DNA of 64,000 nt, from assembly GCA_023055355.1 (NCBI GenBank), contig JALJCS010000022.1, forward strand, positions 11,663,501 through 11,727,500, read 5' to 3'. The stretch's first letter is position 1; every line of letters starts with the position of its first letter. Position numbers and translations under genes: made by a program. Shown here in pieces: positions 24,582 through 37,175 of the stretch. This DNA is from Agelaius tricolor (lineage: Eukaryota > Chordata > Aves > Passeriformes > Icteridae). The notes under the pieces are model-generated. The model was not told the DNA's origin. It saw only the letters and a program-made list of their open reading frames with translations, and did not search any database.

Positions 24582-27500
24582 CTGTCAAAAAACCATGAAA
24601 GTCTTATTTTGTTTTCAGCCCTGATACAACAAAGTGCTTGCAAGAGGAAATACACAGTGTCTCAGGTTTCCTACATTTTACTACGATTTCACTACACACA
24701 GATTTGTAGCGCCTTCCTCCTCCTCATGGAAGTTTTCCTTACAAAACCTCTCAGGGTTTGATCACAGAAAGCAGGAGATTGGTGTAAAGTCTCTCTCAAC
24801 CTTTCAGCTTTCTGCAGTTGAAACATTTGAGTTATCTTTCCTCACAGGAGAATATCCCCTCCAGCAGAAAGACCTCTGCTATTTCCAAGGCACTTTTAAA
24901 GGAGAGATGAGGTAACTTCTAACAAACGTTTCACACGATAGACAAACTGGTTACTAAGAAAAATGAGAGAGAAAGGGATATTGAGTGAAGCAGAGAAGAG
25001 GTCAAGCAGTCAACTGATAAATTATGTAGGAAGAAAAACCCAAAAATAAAAAAAAGCAGAACCAACTGTCGGTGTCTGGGGAAGCAAATTAATACTTGAA
25101 AAATGGAAGGCACCCATTTAATTCTGCATCTGCAAATTCATATAAAATGCAGGTCTAAAAGAATCACAATGCTTTACTGAAAAAACAAAATCAGTGAAGA
25201 AATGATTTTGTAAGAGTACAAACCATGTCACAGCTCCTTTGTTACCCTAAATTTCAGTGACCTATTAGTGCCTGTAGAAGTTCTGTGATTTACAGCAGCA
25301 GCAGCAGCATCTATCCTATCATTCCTTCCTTGTGTCTGGACCAGGACATTTAGGGAAAAGAGGTCTCAGCAGAGTATCTGATCTTCCTGCCAGAACTTAG
25401 AAGGCTTAAACAGATGTCTGACCTACAACTGACCATGATGTCTTGAGCTGCAGCAAAGCTCTTTAACCTAAAACATGACTAAAGCTTTCCAAGGAAAACT
25501 GCTCCAAGGCAAACTGAGAGATCCCCTAAGCACAGCCAGAGCTGGACAACTCCTTCCAGACAGATTTCACAAAGTTTTCTTCACATTATCAAACTGTTCC
25601 TCTTCACTCTCTGCAGATTGATGATTTGATGTTTTGCAAGAATTAGAGGAAAAGTGAGCGATGCAATCTTTAGTATCTGACTTTCAACCTAATATTTAAT
25701 AGTGCTGCAAACTCCAATAAGTTGAAAAATGAGTTTAATTTGGACCATATTTATGGATGGAGGGAGGAGTAAAAGCTGCTGTTAATGAATTAAACATCAA
25801 GGATGCAAACACTTGACAGGATTACACTTTTTAGGGGCTCTGGCAAATGAGCTGAGGTAGATTCTTTTAAAACTTCTGGCACTGGGGTGTGATGCCACTC
25901 AGACACCAGTGAGGTGCCACAAAAGGTAAATGGCCATGTGGCTGCTGTTTGTGATGGAATTGATCTCTCAGACACTGAAACTCTCCCATCCTGAAATTTA
26001 TGATGAGGTCCTAAAGAGATGCATCTCCAAGGAGCCTCTCATCCTCCTCCGAGAGAAGAAGAAAAGATGATACAGGAAAATCTGAGTTCAAAGGAGCAAG
26101 GAGAGCTCTGTTACATCAGTCAATTTAAAACATTTCCCTCTCACCAAGAGTAAAACTGTTTGGACTGGAGTGAGCTGGAGAGAAATTGGCTAGCAGGCAT
26201 AAAAATCACATCAGCCTCTGGTGACTGACTTGCATAAAAAATCTGTTCCTGAGATTTGCCCAAAGGCTATGTGAACTCCTAGGATACAATATTTATTTAT
26301 GAAATATACCTAATTATGGCTTCTTTCAGCTTGCTCTCTGCAGCCAGCTGCATCACTGCACAGCCCCTTTGCTGGGTTAATCCTTCAGAACTGAAATGAG
26401 GAGCCAATGACACAGCCATGAGAGCTGGGGGACAATGGGCTTTGTTCCTCTGACCATGGTCTCTCTCCTCTGCTTCTTCCCCACCTGATCCCATCCCAAA
26501 CCTGCTGTCCCACCCCTTCCTCAGCCTTCCCTGCCTGGCAACTGGCATGGCTTGGGTGGACACTGCAGTGGTGCAGCCTCTCTTTCCTCATGATCTAAAA
26601 AATCCCCTGCCTGCTCCTGGTCACGACCATCACCAAAATGGCTTTTTTTCCTTGTGGCTACAGAGAAAATTCCCTACTGCAGGGAGTGTCCTACACACCA
26701 GACATTCTGCAGGGTCCTGTCTCAATGGAGCTCAGCTGGAAAATGCTCCTTGGTGCAATTTGAGGGTCCAGTGAGTCAGGAAATGACCCAGCACTCACAG
26801 AGACCCTGCTCCAGCAGGGCACGGGCTGTCAGTGGCAGCCTCTGCATCTCCTGCTCTGCTCCACTGCAGCTCCTCTTTGGGTCTGGGGAGCTGAGGCTGC
26901 TGCTTGTGCCATCCTTCACCTGTGCTTGCATCTAACCAAAGCCCTTGGTGATGCACTGATCTCACTTTTCAGCTCTGCTCAATAAGAATTTCGTGTAGGT
27001 GGTTGAGTGGAGAGTCAGCAGATAAAACCACACAAAAATCTTCCCCCAGACCTGTCAAGAAGCCAAATATTTTAATCATCCCATGAACCTTAGACCAGAT
27101 TTCTGCTTAATTCTGTCACCCAGTGTGACTTGGAGCAGCTTTATGTCTCCCCACTTTGCAGGTCATCTTTATTTGATGTGCCCACTGACAGACTGCTTAG
27201 TGACAACACTGAAATATGAAAACTCACTGCACACATGACATTTGACAGCTTTCAAAATTCCTACATTAGAAGCTTAACCAACTTACTCATTAAATATATT
27301 GTACCTATCCATATGATGTGACTGCTGACAGGTTTTATAATTATGTCCAGTGAACCACAGCAAAAATATTTTTCAGATATTTAAAGTGAAGTTTGAGATG
27401 TAGTTGAAGCCAGCAGCAAAATGGAAGAACCATAAGGGTAATAATAAAATGGCTTTGGTTGTGTCAGTTTGCTACATGCACACATTTTACTTCTGCTTTA

Positions 27501-28439
27501 CACTGACTACTTCAGTGGAATTCAAAGTCACAGAGAATTTGGGGAAAAATTAATAAAGTTGTATTTCCAATGTTTTCCACCCACACACATGCTTTTAGAA
27601 ATACACTTAATTCTTATGATGTTACATGCAAAGGCTAATGCTCTGGATGCAATATTCCTAAAAATGTAAAATAAATTAATTCCATTGCATAATTCTATCT
27701 AGAGATGTCACTTAGGTTGCTTTCCTTAACAATGGACCTGAGGCAAAGCCTGAGTCATACATGCAAGTACAAATCCCCATATGTGACATTCAATAAATGC
27801 TGATGGCAGATTTGTATCATTCTATAATTCCTAACCCAGCCTTTTCTACAACCCTTGTCCAATATGCAGAGGAATTTGTTACAGCATTTCCTCTTCCTAG
27901 TTTTTGGCTCATTTAATTTTCTAATTTCCATTAGCTAGATGAATCTCACATGAAGTACATTTCTGCCAACATCACAGCAACTCCAATAATACAGCTGTAA
28001 AATAATATGCTGAGAATTTGTTTTGTCTGCATAAGAGACTTTGCTACTAAAATACAGAGGTTCCAAACCTGGTATTAGCAAAATATCCCAGCTATCATGT
28101 TCTCTTTCATCTTGGGAGGGCAAGAACTTTTCCAGACATCGCTCAGTATTCTCAGGGAGCCTCAAATTCTGGTTCTAACCATACAAGAACCAGAATATAC
28201 AACCATAATACGAACCCATAAACTTTTCTGTGTTGAAAAGGAAGTGAAAAGCAAGCTATGCATGGAGAGTCCAGGAAAAGTAATGAAGCTTTAAGAAATA
28301 ATTTCATCTGCACTTCAGCAGACGGCACCGAGGGAAGGCGGTGGTGTGGGTTAAGGTTTTGCTCAGTGGAGACCCTTGTAGTGGGCAGCAATATGGAAAT
28401 GCTGCCAAGCAGACACAGAAAAGCACATGAGCCACCTAC
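24582..28439 (-). other. ADAM12: ADAM12 intron
   Basis: A 3.9-kb intron between the cysteine-switch exon and the convertase-site exon. A short CAG run (about five units) sits at 25,293-25,309. Otherwise I see only AT-rich, apparently unique sequence. Confidence 0.85.
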
Positions 28440-28623
28440 CCTGGCAGCTGGAGGATGCTGTGATGTGGCAGTGGCAGCAGCCCCCATGGCAGGGATGTGC
28501 AGCTGGTGGCCACAGGAGCCCGGGGCTGCTCTCAGGTTCTCCGCTCGGTAGATCTTGTGTTCCCTTGTAGCACCTTCCATTGGCTCCAGAATGTAGCTTT
28601 TGTTTCCAAACACAATAATTCCC
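28440..28623 (-). CDS. ADAM12: ADAM12 prodomain exon with cysteine-switch residue (probably exon 6)
   Basis: This 184-base exon finishes a split codon and encodes 61 residues, GIIVFGNKSYILEPMEGAT at the start and PPAAR at the end. The first part (IVF.N.SY.LEPM) is well conserved in ADAM12; NKS is a glycosylation sequon. The single cysteine, in GSCG (codon at 28514-28512), matches the cysteine-switch residue that ligates the catalytic zinc in the latent enzyme. The last 20 or so residues are rich in Ala, His and Pro and differ strongly from mammals, as expected for a linker. Acceptor is TCCTGTGTCCCAG, donor GTAGGT at 28439-28434. The exon ends in phase 0 with the Arg that begins the R-Y-K-R convertase site. 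The reading frame continues open for more than 200 bases past the donor; that part is intron. Confidence 0.93.
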
Positions 28624-28902
28624 CTGGGACACAGGAGAGCAGAGTGAGACACGTGGTTTTCAGGAGCTTGTCTACACCAGAGTTACACCAAGTTTAATAA
28701 TGATGGAGTATGAGAAAGCAAAACACTGATTTACAGTGTCACAGGCGAGCGGAGCAGGAAACATCAAAGCTGTACATTTGTCATTGCAGCACACACTATA
28801 CTTTAAAAGAACCAATGGCTCACAGAAATCTGTCTCTTCTGAAGTGCTGCACTGCAGAGCAAAATGATATTTGTGCTTTATTTGTTTTCCATTCTCCCAG
28901 TG

Positions 28903-29070
28903 ATGCATTGCCGATGCCGCCGGAGCCGCGGCAAACGAAAGAAAAAGAGAAAGACTTTGGGAAGGAGGTACAGTGGGAAAACATCCATTCCAGTCTGCAG
29001 CTCCATTAGAGCTGCTAAAGCAAACCCTGCCAGATCAAAGAGGCCTCGTGGTGTCAGCATGGATTATTAA
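28903..29070 (+). other. Small, very basic open reading frame, function unknown
   Basis: A 55-codon frame from ATG at 28,903 to TAA at 29,068-29,070, antisense to ADAM12 and about 280 bp upstream (gene sense) of the cysteine-switch exon. It starts MHCRCRRSRGKRKKKRKT and about 20 of 55 residues are Arg or Lys. The first bases form a local CpG-rich patch unlike the surrounding intron. The bases just before the ATG (TTGTTTTCCATTCTCCCAG) look like a good splice acceptor on the plus strand. I recognise no family. It could be a purine-rich chance frame, a conserved noncoding element or an exon of an antisense transcript. Confidence 0.25.
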
Positions 29071-32000
29071 ATATTGCACAGCAGGGCAGCAGAGGGGAGC
29101 TCAGACACGGTAGGAGTGCGCTCCTGTTTCGCTCATTTTACTGCCCAAAAGAATAATTTCAACAGCAATGCCACCTGCCCCCTGAGGAACTCACAGATCT
29201 GGCACTGAAAGCTCTCTTGCTGAGCTCTTTAAGCTACAGCCTGTAAGAGGAAAGGAAGAGGGTCCTTGTGCTGGGTCCTGCCCAGATGCCACAGCAAAGC
29301 AAGGGTGACAAAAGGGTGAATATGTGACAGGCTGGGAGAGCTGGGGGGGCTCACCTGGACAGGAGCAGCTCCAGGGAGAGCTCAGAGCCCCTGCCAGGGC
29401 CTAAAGGGGCTCCAGGAGAGCTGGAGAGGGACTTGGGACAAGGAATGGAGCAACTTTATTATCTTAGTGTACCTTTTTGGAGTTTTAGAAGTGTCTGCCC
29501 CTTTTATTTCTGTCTCTGCTGTGATAAAGGTAAAATACAACAGCCATTGTGAGACCAGTGTTACTGTACAATTTTCCAGAAAGTTACAAAAAAGAAGGAT
29601 AAAATAGGAGAAAAAGGACCCAAAAGCAGGTTAATGATACTATGAAGATCGATTTAAAAGTAAAATGATAATTATTTGGAAAAGGTACCTTAGTTATCCT
29701 ATTATTAGGAAGATATGATGAAGAAACTCAAAGTCTTTGGTCTGCTAACAAATGAACTGAAGTATTAATTCCAAGCTGGCTGCACAGTTTTGCTTCAGAG
29801 CACCATTAACACCAAGCCAACAGACATTTTCCTGGGGACTGGAACAGCTAAAAGTCCAAGAGAAAAAAGCAGCCTGGAAAGGCAGGATATCAAAATCTGT
29901 CCAACAGCAATCCCAGGAGCCTGTTTTACTGCCCTGAACCAAGGCTCAGGGTCTGATAATTCATCTGCAGCTCCCTCAGCCCCCTTGGCAGAGCAGGTGA
30001 GACACGTCCAGGCATCCCCCAGCAGCTGGGAGTGATGGGTCAGGGCTGGGAGGGCTGGGCTGATTTATCCCAGCCAGGATCCCAAGAGCCCTCCTGACGT
30101 ATGGGACACCTCGGGCAGGTCACCCCCTGATTTCAGTAACCTCAGGCTCTGAATTGCTGTCAGGGCTGCCTCACTCCTTGGAGGATTGAGGAAATGGGGA
30201 CAAAATATTCACTTTACTCCAAAAACCAGCAGCCCTGTAATCAGCACAATCAAATAAGGGTTGTTGTCCTGGCCTTGTGCAATTAATCATTTAATTTTGG
30301 AGGCAGGAGTCCATTAGTCACTGTTTGAAATGGGCCAGCCTGACCAGCTCCCTGTGCTGACAGCTCAGAAACAACAGAAAAGCATGCAGGGGTTTATTTT
30401 TAATGCTAAATTTGCCCTTCTTAGAATGTTCACTTTCAAAATTAGAAGCTTGATCAATTTTCTTTAATTACTTACACTACAAAGGCAGAGATCTAGATGT
30501 ATCCTAAGTTGAGTTCTCTCAATTAAATTTTTTTAAAAAATATTTTAAAGTGAGCATCTTGTTTTCAGGAGTTCATATCCAAAATGTGCCACATCAATGC
30601 CACATTGCCAATGTGTCCCTCATGTACCCAACCTCTGTCTAAAAGAACCAAATGACCATTTCTTTAAAAAGACCTACATAACCATTTCTTTACCCCTCAT
30701 TTCCTTTAGCTGCTGAGGATATGGACAAGTGATCAGATCCCAGAATGATTCATCTGGGTTTTTCCTGAGCACACCATCTGATTCCCATCTCAAGGGAAGC
30801 AGGGGCCTTTAAGGACCAGTTTCCCTTTGCCTATGGAGCAATCCCAGGAGAAGGAAAATCTGCAGATTTGGCAGAAAGAAAACCAGACTTTTCATTTAAA
30901 GCACACTTATCCCTTGAGTGCTGCCTACAGGATATCAGCACTTGGCTTGTGACCATCTGTAATAAGATAATGAATATCAAATATGAATTTTCTTGGCCAG
31001 CTCTCTGGTTTTGACTAATTTTCTTTTCCTACAATTGCATTTTTCCCCCATCGTGCAGTGCCAAGCACAGCACCTTAAAAATGTAACGAGTCAAGAGTTA
31101 TGGTTCCTTTCTTTTTTATTTTTTGTGTGTGTGAACAATACCCACCAGTCATTCAGAGTCTGAGGCAAATAAAATAAATCTCTAGCTACTGGTTCCTTCC
31201 ACTCCCCTCAGGTGTCTCCAAGAGGCTTCTGTTACTCCTCCAGCATTTCTGTGTCTCCCCCTGCAGCTGGGATCTCCCACACTCCTGAGTCAGCCCATGT
31301 TCCCACAAACTTTTCTATTTTTCAGCAGCCATTAATGCTAAACCATGTTGTGTTTTCCACTGATTAATAAAGTATTAATGTGGCAAATGGCACATTAAAC
31401 TACAGATCCCCAGTCAAAAATTGCACAAAGAACCCCAAAGAGATTTCAGCAAGTCCTTAAGACCAGTCTGTGGGATTTCTATCAGACAAAGGACTACTAG
31501 AATTCCCAGGATTATAAACGTTGGAGAGGGAAAAAAAGCAATATGAACTATTCAAATTTTAGTGTCAGGTGTCTAATTCTGGGTTTTCCTCAGTCCCAAA
31601 CCTTCAGATGCTGGGATGTCAGACAGATTTACAAAAGAGGCAGGCAGGAAAGCCAAGAGACAACCCCAACCTACCTGAAATTCTCCCCCTGTCTCCTCCA
31701 TCCCTGGTAGCAGAGAGGGAGGGAAAATATCCATCCCAAGGGCACGTCCAGACAGCAGCTCCCAGGCTCCAGGCCAACTGGAAGCAGCTCCAGTGTGGTC
31801 CTGAGCCTGGCCTAAATTTGACTCCAGCTCTGCACAGGTCCCTGCTCATGCCTGGGGCCAGCAGCAGCCCAAGCACCTCCAGATCCCTGCTGAGCCCCTG
31901 GAGGTGGGAAACCCACGGGGCTCTGCCTCCTGTCCTCCCCTCTGAGCCCTGGGGACACCTGGGAATGTCTGTGTGAGATGGGAGAGCTCTCCCTGCCTCA

Positions 32001-33721
32001 AACAGAAATTAAAACTCACACGATTCCACATTGCCAGGAGTCTCTCAATCAGGGAAAGGCAATTTCATGGAATAATTCCACTTTTTAAACTGTCGATAAA
32101 ATCAAATAGAATTTTTTTTTTTCCCCTCTTAAAAAGGAAAACCAAAACAAAACCTAAAGCGAGGCCAGTCGTATTTCATAAATCAACAGGCTTTAGGAAA
32201 TCTCAAAATATAAATGGGATTTTTCTTTTCCAACTTGTCAGCAGAAGCAAAGGTCCTGCCAACATAAACCATCAACACATACTTGTCTGAGAAATTGTGA
32301 TGCTGAAGCAAAACTTGGCTGGGACAGCACTATATGAAACTATTATATATTATTCTGCTGCACTATACAGGGGAAATTAAGTAAATTGATAAACCTGAGA
32401 TCTGTGAGTGCAATTAAACATTTGGTTTTAATGAAGCTCAAAGTTATTTCTCAACAATAAAAATAAAAAGCTCTATTTCCACTGGCAGAGGAATGTAGAT
32501 GTCCTGAGTTGGTGAGAAATTAGTTAGAGGGCAGTTCCTGCTCACACACTGAATATTCATTTAAAGTCTGTGCCTGCCCACAGACACTGCAGGGCTCCTG
32601 TGCCACCTGAAAACCTCCAGGTCCCTCATTGCACAACCAATGTCACAGCTCCCCAGGGACAGGGGCTGATCCCACAGCTCTTCCCTGGATTTCAAGGAGT
32701 TTTGGGTGAAAAGGTTCCAGAATTGGAGCCCTGTGAGCCCGGAGTGCAGGGCTGCTCAACAGGGGTGATCTGTGCACTCAGAGGGCATTTTTATTTATTT
32801 TTATTGTACATTCTGCATTCCCAGGGCTCTGCATAACAAATTCCCAGGCAAGTAAGCAGGCAAACAAACAAAAGGGAAAGAAAAATGAGGTGGTGAATGA
32901 GGGCTTCACTTTTAGGCTGTTTTAATAAGTTGCAGATGGATACTGTGGGGATAAATGAGCAGGATGATCTATTGACTGTTTTTCTAATAGAGCTGATATT
33001 TAGATATTTTTCAAATGGTTTGGTCATTCTTTAGCTTTAAGAGACTGGGAAATGCAGAGAACAGGAGTCTGAAAGCAGATGTGCTCCTGTCTCTGCCTCT
33101 GGTCACCTCTTTTTGCAACAACTCCTCACCTCTAAAACAGAGAAAATTTTAGTATCCACAGAAAAAAAAATCATCTATTGATGAAGAGCACAATAGGAAA
33201 GAAAAACAATCCCATTATCCTAGCACACTGCACAGGAGGATTCTATTAAAATAACAAATCTGACCCAAATCAGCCAAGGGCAGCCTCTCCAAGGGGGTGG
33301 AAGCAGTAGCACCACAGGTTCTGCATCTCACAGGAGTGGTGGAGGTGTTCCCACACAGACACATCATCACTCACAGAGCTCCCACTCCAGCCAGTGCCTT
33401 TCATGGACCTGAAAATATATTCTCTAAAATGGAATTATGGCCAGAGCCTCCTGCAGCACACACTTCATCCTTTCTCAGTGCAGGACAGATCTGTCCAGGG
33501 TGGGTGCAGATCGAGCTGCAGCTCTGATTCCTGGAATTCCAGCAAGGAGTTACTGGGATAGGGGGAGAGAAAATGAGATTTAATGTCCAGCATTTGGGCT
33601 GCAAGGAACAGGAATTGTGTTGTCAGAGAAAGGGTCACATGTGGGGGTGGGGAAAGAGAAAGGGAAGAAGGAAATTTCAAGGAAAGGAAATTTCAAGGTA
33701 ATTTAATGGAAAGGAAATTTC

Positions 33722-33893
33722 AGGGGAAGGGGAAGGGGAAGGGGAAGGGGAAGGGAAGGGAAGGGAAGGGAAGGGAAGGGAAGGGAAGGGAAGGAAAGGA
33801 AAGGAAAGGAAAGGAAAGGAAAGGAAAGGAAAGGAAAGGAAAGGAAAGGAAAGGAAAGGAAAGGAAAGGAAAGGAAAGGAAAGGAAAGGAAAA
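33722..33893. repeat. 172-nt uninterrupted polypurine tract
   Basis: The plus strand holds only A and G for 172 bases. It is organised in three consecutive blocks: GGGGAA hexamers, then GGGAA pentamers, then GGAAA pentamers. The flanks (33,640-33,720 and 33,895-33,910) are also purine-rich. On the ADAM12 sense strand this is a long polypyrimidine tract deep in the 11-kb intron. Confidence 0.97.
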
Positions 33894-35924
33894 TGAAGAA
33901 GGAAAGATGCATTAGCATGGGTAGCAATTTAGTGAGCACATTTTACAGCACCCTGCAGCAAACAGAGAGACAGGACAAGAAGATTCCAACTTGCATATCC
34001 CACTAAATGCCAGCAGCAGAGTGGATGGAGAAGGAGCTCAAACACCTGGGTAGGGATCATCCCTCATCCCTGTCCTGGCAGTGATCCCTGTGCACACCAT
34101 GGTCCAAGGCTGGACATGATGCTCATCTCAGAGCACAGAGGTGACCCTGAGCCAGGAGCTGCTCCCCTGGAACAGGCAGCCATGAAACAGAAGCCATGAA
34201 ACCCCAGAAAGTGAATGGCTCTTAATGCTGAGCTCAAAATCCTCCAGGAGTTTCCTGGTCAGATAAATTACAAACCATGCAGGATGTTTATATGAACTAA
34301 AAGCTCTGCAGAAAGTAGGGAGGAAAAGCTCACATCCAAACCAGTGCTTTTCTCAATGGGGATTTTCTCCTAACTTAACTTTTGGATGAAATCTCTTCTT
34401 CTGTGGGGAAATGCTGCTTGAGGAGTCGTGAGGAATTTACATTTCTTTTTCTCACTGGTTTCCTACTTCCATTCCTTTCTCAACAGTTGATGTCTGGAGT
34501 GTCACATTTAAATCCCCTCTTCAGCTGACTGTGTCTGGGCTGCAGTGAGTTCAGCCAGACCATTTGAAAAATGGTATTGGCAGCCTTGGGTACCATAACT
34601 CTGTAATCCCAGTAAAAATGAGCATCAATTCCATCCTGGGGCCTTCTGCCCATCCCTGTCCCTGTGGACACTGCATCTTTCAGCTGCTGATGAGGCTGGA
34701 CAAAGAGTGAACACTTTCTGTTTGTGTGACTGGCTTAATCACCTAACAACTGGGTAAAACATCTGAGGATATTCAAGTGCATTTTGGGGTTTCAGAAGGA
34801 AAAGGCTTCCTGGGAGATTTCTGTCCTTAGGCTCCCAAGGAATTTTTGGGAGCACCTCTCAAGCTCCCCCCATCTAAGAGGTCACTGCAGATGCTTCTGG
34901 AGCTGCACATTTCCATGGCAGAGTCCCCTGGCAGCCCCTGGCCCAGGGAGGTTTGTGCCCTTCTCCAGGCTGCAGTTCTGGGTGGATTCAGCACTCCCAG
35001 GGAAAGTAATCAGGGAAAAATCATTCAAGTCTGAACAAATTTATCACAGAAGATGTGAGCGGTGGCCAGAGGCCAAAATTATTTGCTAAAAACTTGAAGG
35101 GCCTCCAAGCTGGATAAACAGAAGGGTATTTCCTGAGGACAGGAAGGAAATGGCTCAGCTCTGTCGTACCTTCACCTTCCCACAAGCTCTGACAGTCTAA
35201 CTGGCTTCTGATCCTGATGGACCCAGAAATCCTGATTAGCCATTGTTCCCATTCCGTGCACTCAGCATTTCCTGAGCCCTCTCTGCCATTCAGCTCCTCC
35301 TCCTCAGAGGAGCCAGCAGGATACAGATTAAGGCATGATTATATTCTCCTCTAACCTGCATTTTAGGCAGCTCTCAGTGCCAATCCCACTATTTCTGCCA
35401 TTGTGCTCCTACGTGAGGTGAGGAGTTATGTGAATGTTATGTGAGGATGGAACAGAGCTGAGCAATGTGTGCTTGAGAGAGCTGAGCCTCCTCCTCTCTC
35501 CTCTTCATCTCTCACCCCTCTGCCTGCCTGAGAAACTTAAACCAGACTAACCTTAGTATTCAGATTTCACACAATTGTTCTTCATCACAGAACAATCATG
35601 AAGTGTTCAGGAGCTAAAACCACATCTCAACTGCTCAGCCCCGTGGAGGGAAGACCTTGGTGGCTGGGGGAGGTCAGGGCAAGGCTCCTCCAGCTCAGCA
35701 GCTCCTCTCTGGCCCTGGCCATCAGCAGCAGCTCAGGGGTGAGAGGTAGGAACAGAACAAGCAGCCCCAGCTCTGAGAGCAGCAGTGCCAGGGTCATTTC
35801 AGGGTTTTACAGCCCTGCAGAGGCTCCCTGAGCTCCCCTTCCCAAACTGTCACATCCTCTTGGAATCCATTGACACTGTCACTGATCCACTGACACCCTC
35901 CTGTGACAGCTCCAGCTTCGTTAT

Positions 35925-36420
35925 GTGAATAAAAAAAGTACTTTCCTTTGCTCTCAAGTCTCCTAATTTTGAGGTTATGAAGAATATTCAGTGATTGTCC
36001 CCTCTCCAGTGTGACATTCACCCTTGTTTCATCATGCTCCTTTTCTCCGTCATCGCCTTTCAAAAGTGACAAATCCTGGTCTATTTTCTCTCCTTGGATA
36101 AAAGCTGCTCCACACCTTTGATCAAAATTTTTGCCCTTCTCTGTACCTTTTCTGGATATATTGCTTCTTCCTCTTCTGAGATGGAGCAGGGGAGGGGGAA
36201 ACAAGAACTGCATGCAGAACTCAGGATGTGAACGCTCTGTGGATTTATAAAGTGGTAATGAGGGTTCTTGTTTTATCCTCTATTTCTGTCTCAGTAATTC
36301 CTATGATCCCTTTTGCTTCTCTGACTGCTGCTGAGCACTCAGCCTTCAGAGCACACTGAAATGTGGGACCTATTCTTTATGAGTAGTTTCATATCTTTTA
36401 ATGAACTCTGCTGGTCTGGG
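35925..36420 (-). mobile_element. Old CR1/L3-like LINE relic
   Basis: Order of blocks CCCCTCTCCAGTGTGAC, CACACCTTTGATCAAAATTT, TTGCCCTTCTCTGTACCTTT, AACTGCATGCAGAACTCAGG, GTGGATTTATAAAGTGGTAA and TTTTGCTTCTCTGACTGCTG follows an ancient sauropsid CR1 3' region; sequence is strongly decayed. Orientation is that of the gene. Confidence 0.6.
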
Positions 36421-36599
36421 GGAAAATGCACAGCCCCCACCTATCCACACCTGGAACAATGCCCAGGGTGCCTGTCTGGTGGGAGGGGGAAGATACTGGT
36501 TTCTCCAGGATTTCAGAGGGCTGACAGCATGCACTTCCTCTCATTACATTATTACATTATTTTTCAGGCACTTGAACCCCAGCTCCACGCAGCAGCTGT

Positions 36600-36720
36600 G
36601 TGAGGTAGGTAAGAATCATTAAATGGATTTCACAGATGGAGAAACTGAGACAGAGAGATTTGTCTGATTCACTTAGAAACTGTCACAAAGCCAGGAACAG
36701 ACCCTGAAAACGAGACCTGG
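36600..36720. mobile_element. MIR/L2-like ancient relic
   Basis: TGTGAGGTAGGTAAGAATCA, ACAGATGGAGAAACTGAGAC and a following GCCAGGAACAGACCCTG fit the order of the old vertebrate MIR (CORE-SINE) or L2 tail. It is weakly conserved and directly follows the old CR1 relic. Confidence 0.45.
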
Positions 36721-36888
36721 CCTCCCTTCCAACAGCTGCTGCAAGTGAAAGGGCTGCTCCAGGGACTGTCCCCACCTGGGGCTCCATGGCCACACAGAGC
36801 CTCACATCTCTGCTCCTGCAGCTTGGAGTCTTTGCCATGCTCTGGAAAAACAAGAGTCCCTGCTCCAGCCAGCTGGTGGCAAGTACAT

Positions 36889-36947
36889 TATCCTATCCTA
36901 TCCTATCCTGTCCTATCCTATCCTATCCCATCCCATCCCATCCCATC
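36889..36947. repeat. (TATCC)n / (CATCC)n microsatellite
   Basis: Pentamers CCTAT, with one CCTGT, followed by four or more CCCAT units; a pure pyrimidine-and-A pattern typical of an avian pentamer microsatellite. Confidence 0.95.
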
Positions 36948-37027
36948 CAGATCTATTCTTTCAAGCCAGCAAAGCTGCCAGCAAAGAAAGCCAAGAAGTT
37001 CTCCTGGACTGTGCTTTTTTTGCAGCA

Positions 37028-37125
37028 GCCAAGGACAGTGGAAGGTGTCCCTGCCCATGGCAGGGGTGGAACTGGATGAGCTTTCAGGTCCCTTCAACCC
37101 AAACCATTCTGTGTTTCTGTGATCA
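37028..37125 (+). mobile_element. CR1 LINE 3'-end fragment (short)
   Basis: GTGGAAGGTGTCCCTGCCCA followed by a 3' end CAACCCAAACCATTCTGTGT and a TTCTGTGA tail unit. It abuts the LTR-like element that starts about 50 bp later. Confidence 0.88.
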
Positions 37126-37175
37126 AGCACTGGCAATATGTGGGAGTTATTCTGTCTGGGAATTGTTGCTGTTGG

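Noticed and set aside
28152..28439. Extension of the prodomain exon frame past its donor
   Set aside because: Donor GTAGGT at 28439 gives correct phase to the convertase-site exon; the rest is unlike ADAM12.
33583..33939. Lys/Gly/Glu-rich frame and its opposite Phe/Pro/Leu frame
   Set aside because: By-product of the polypurine tract.
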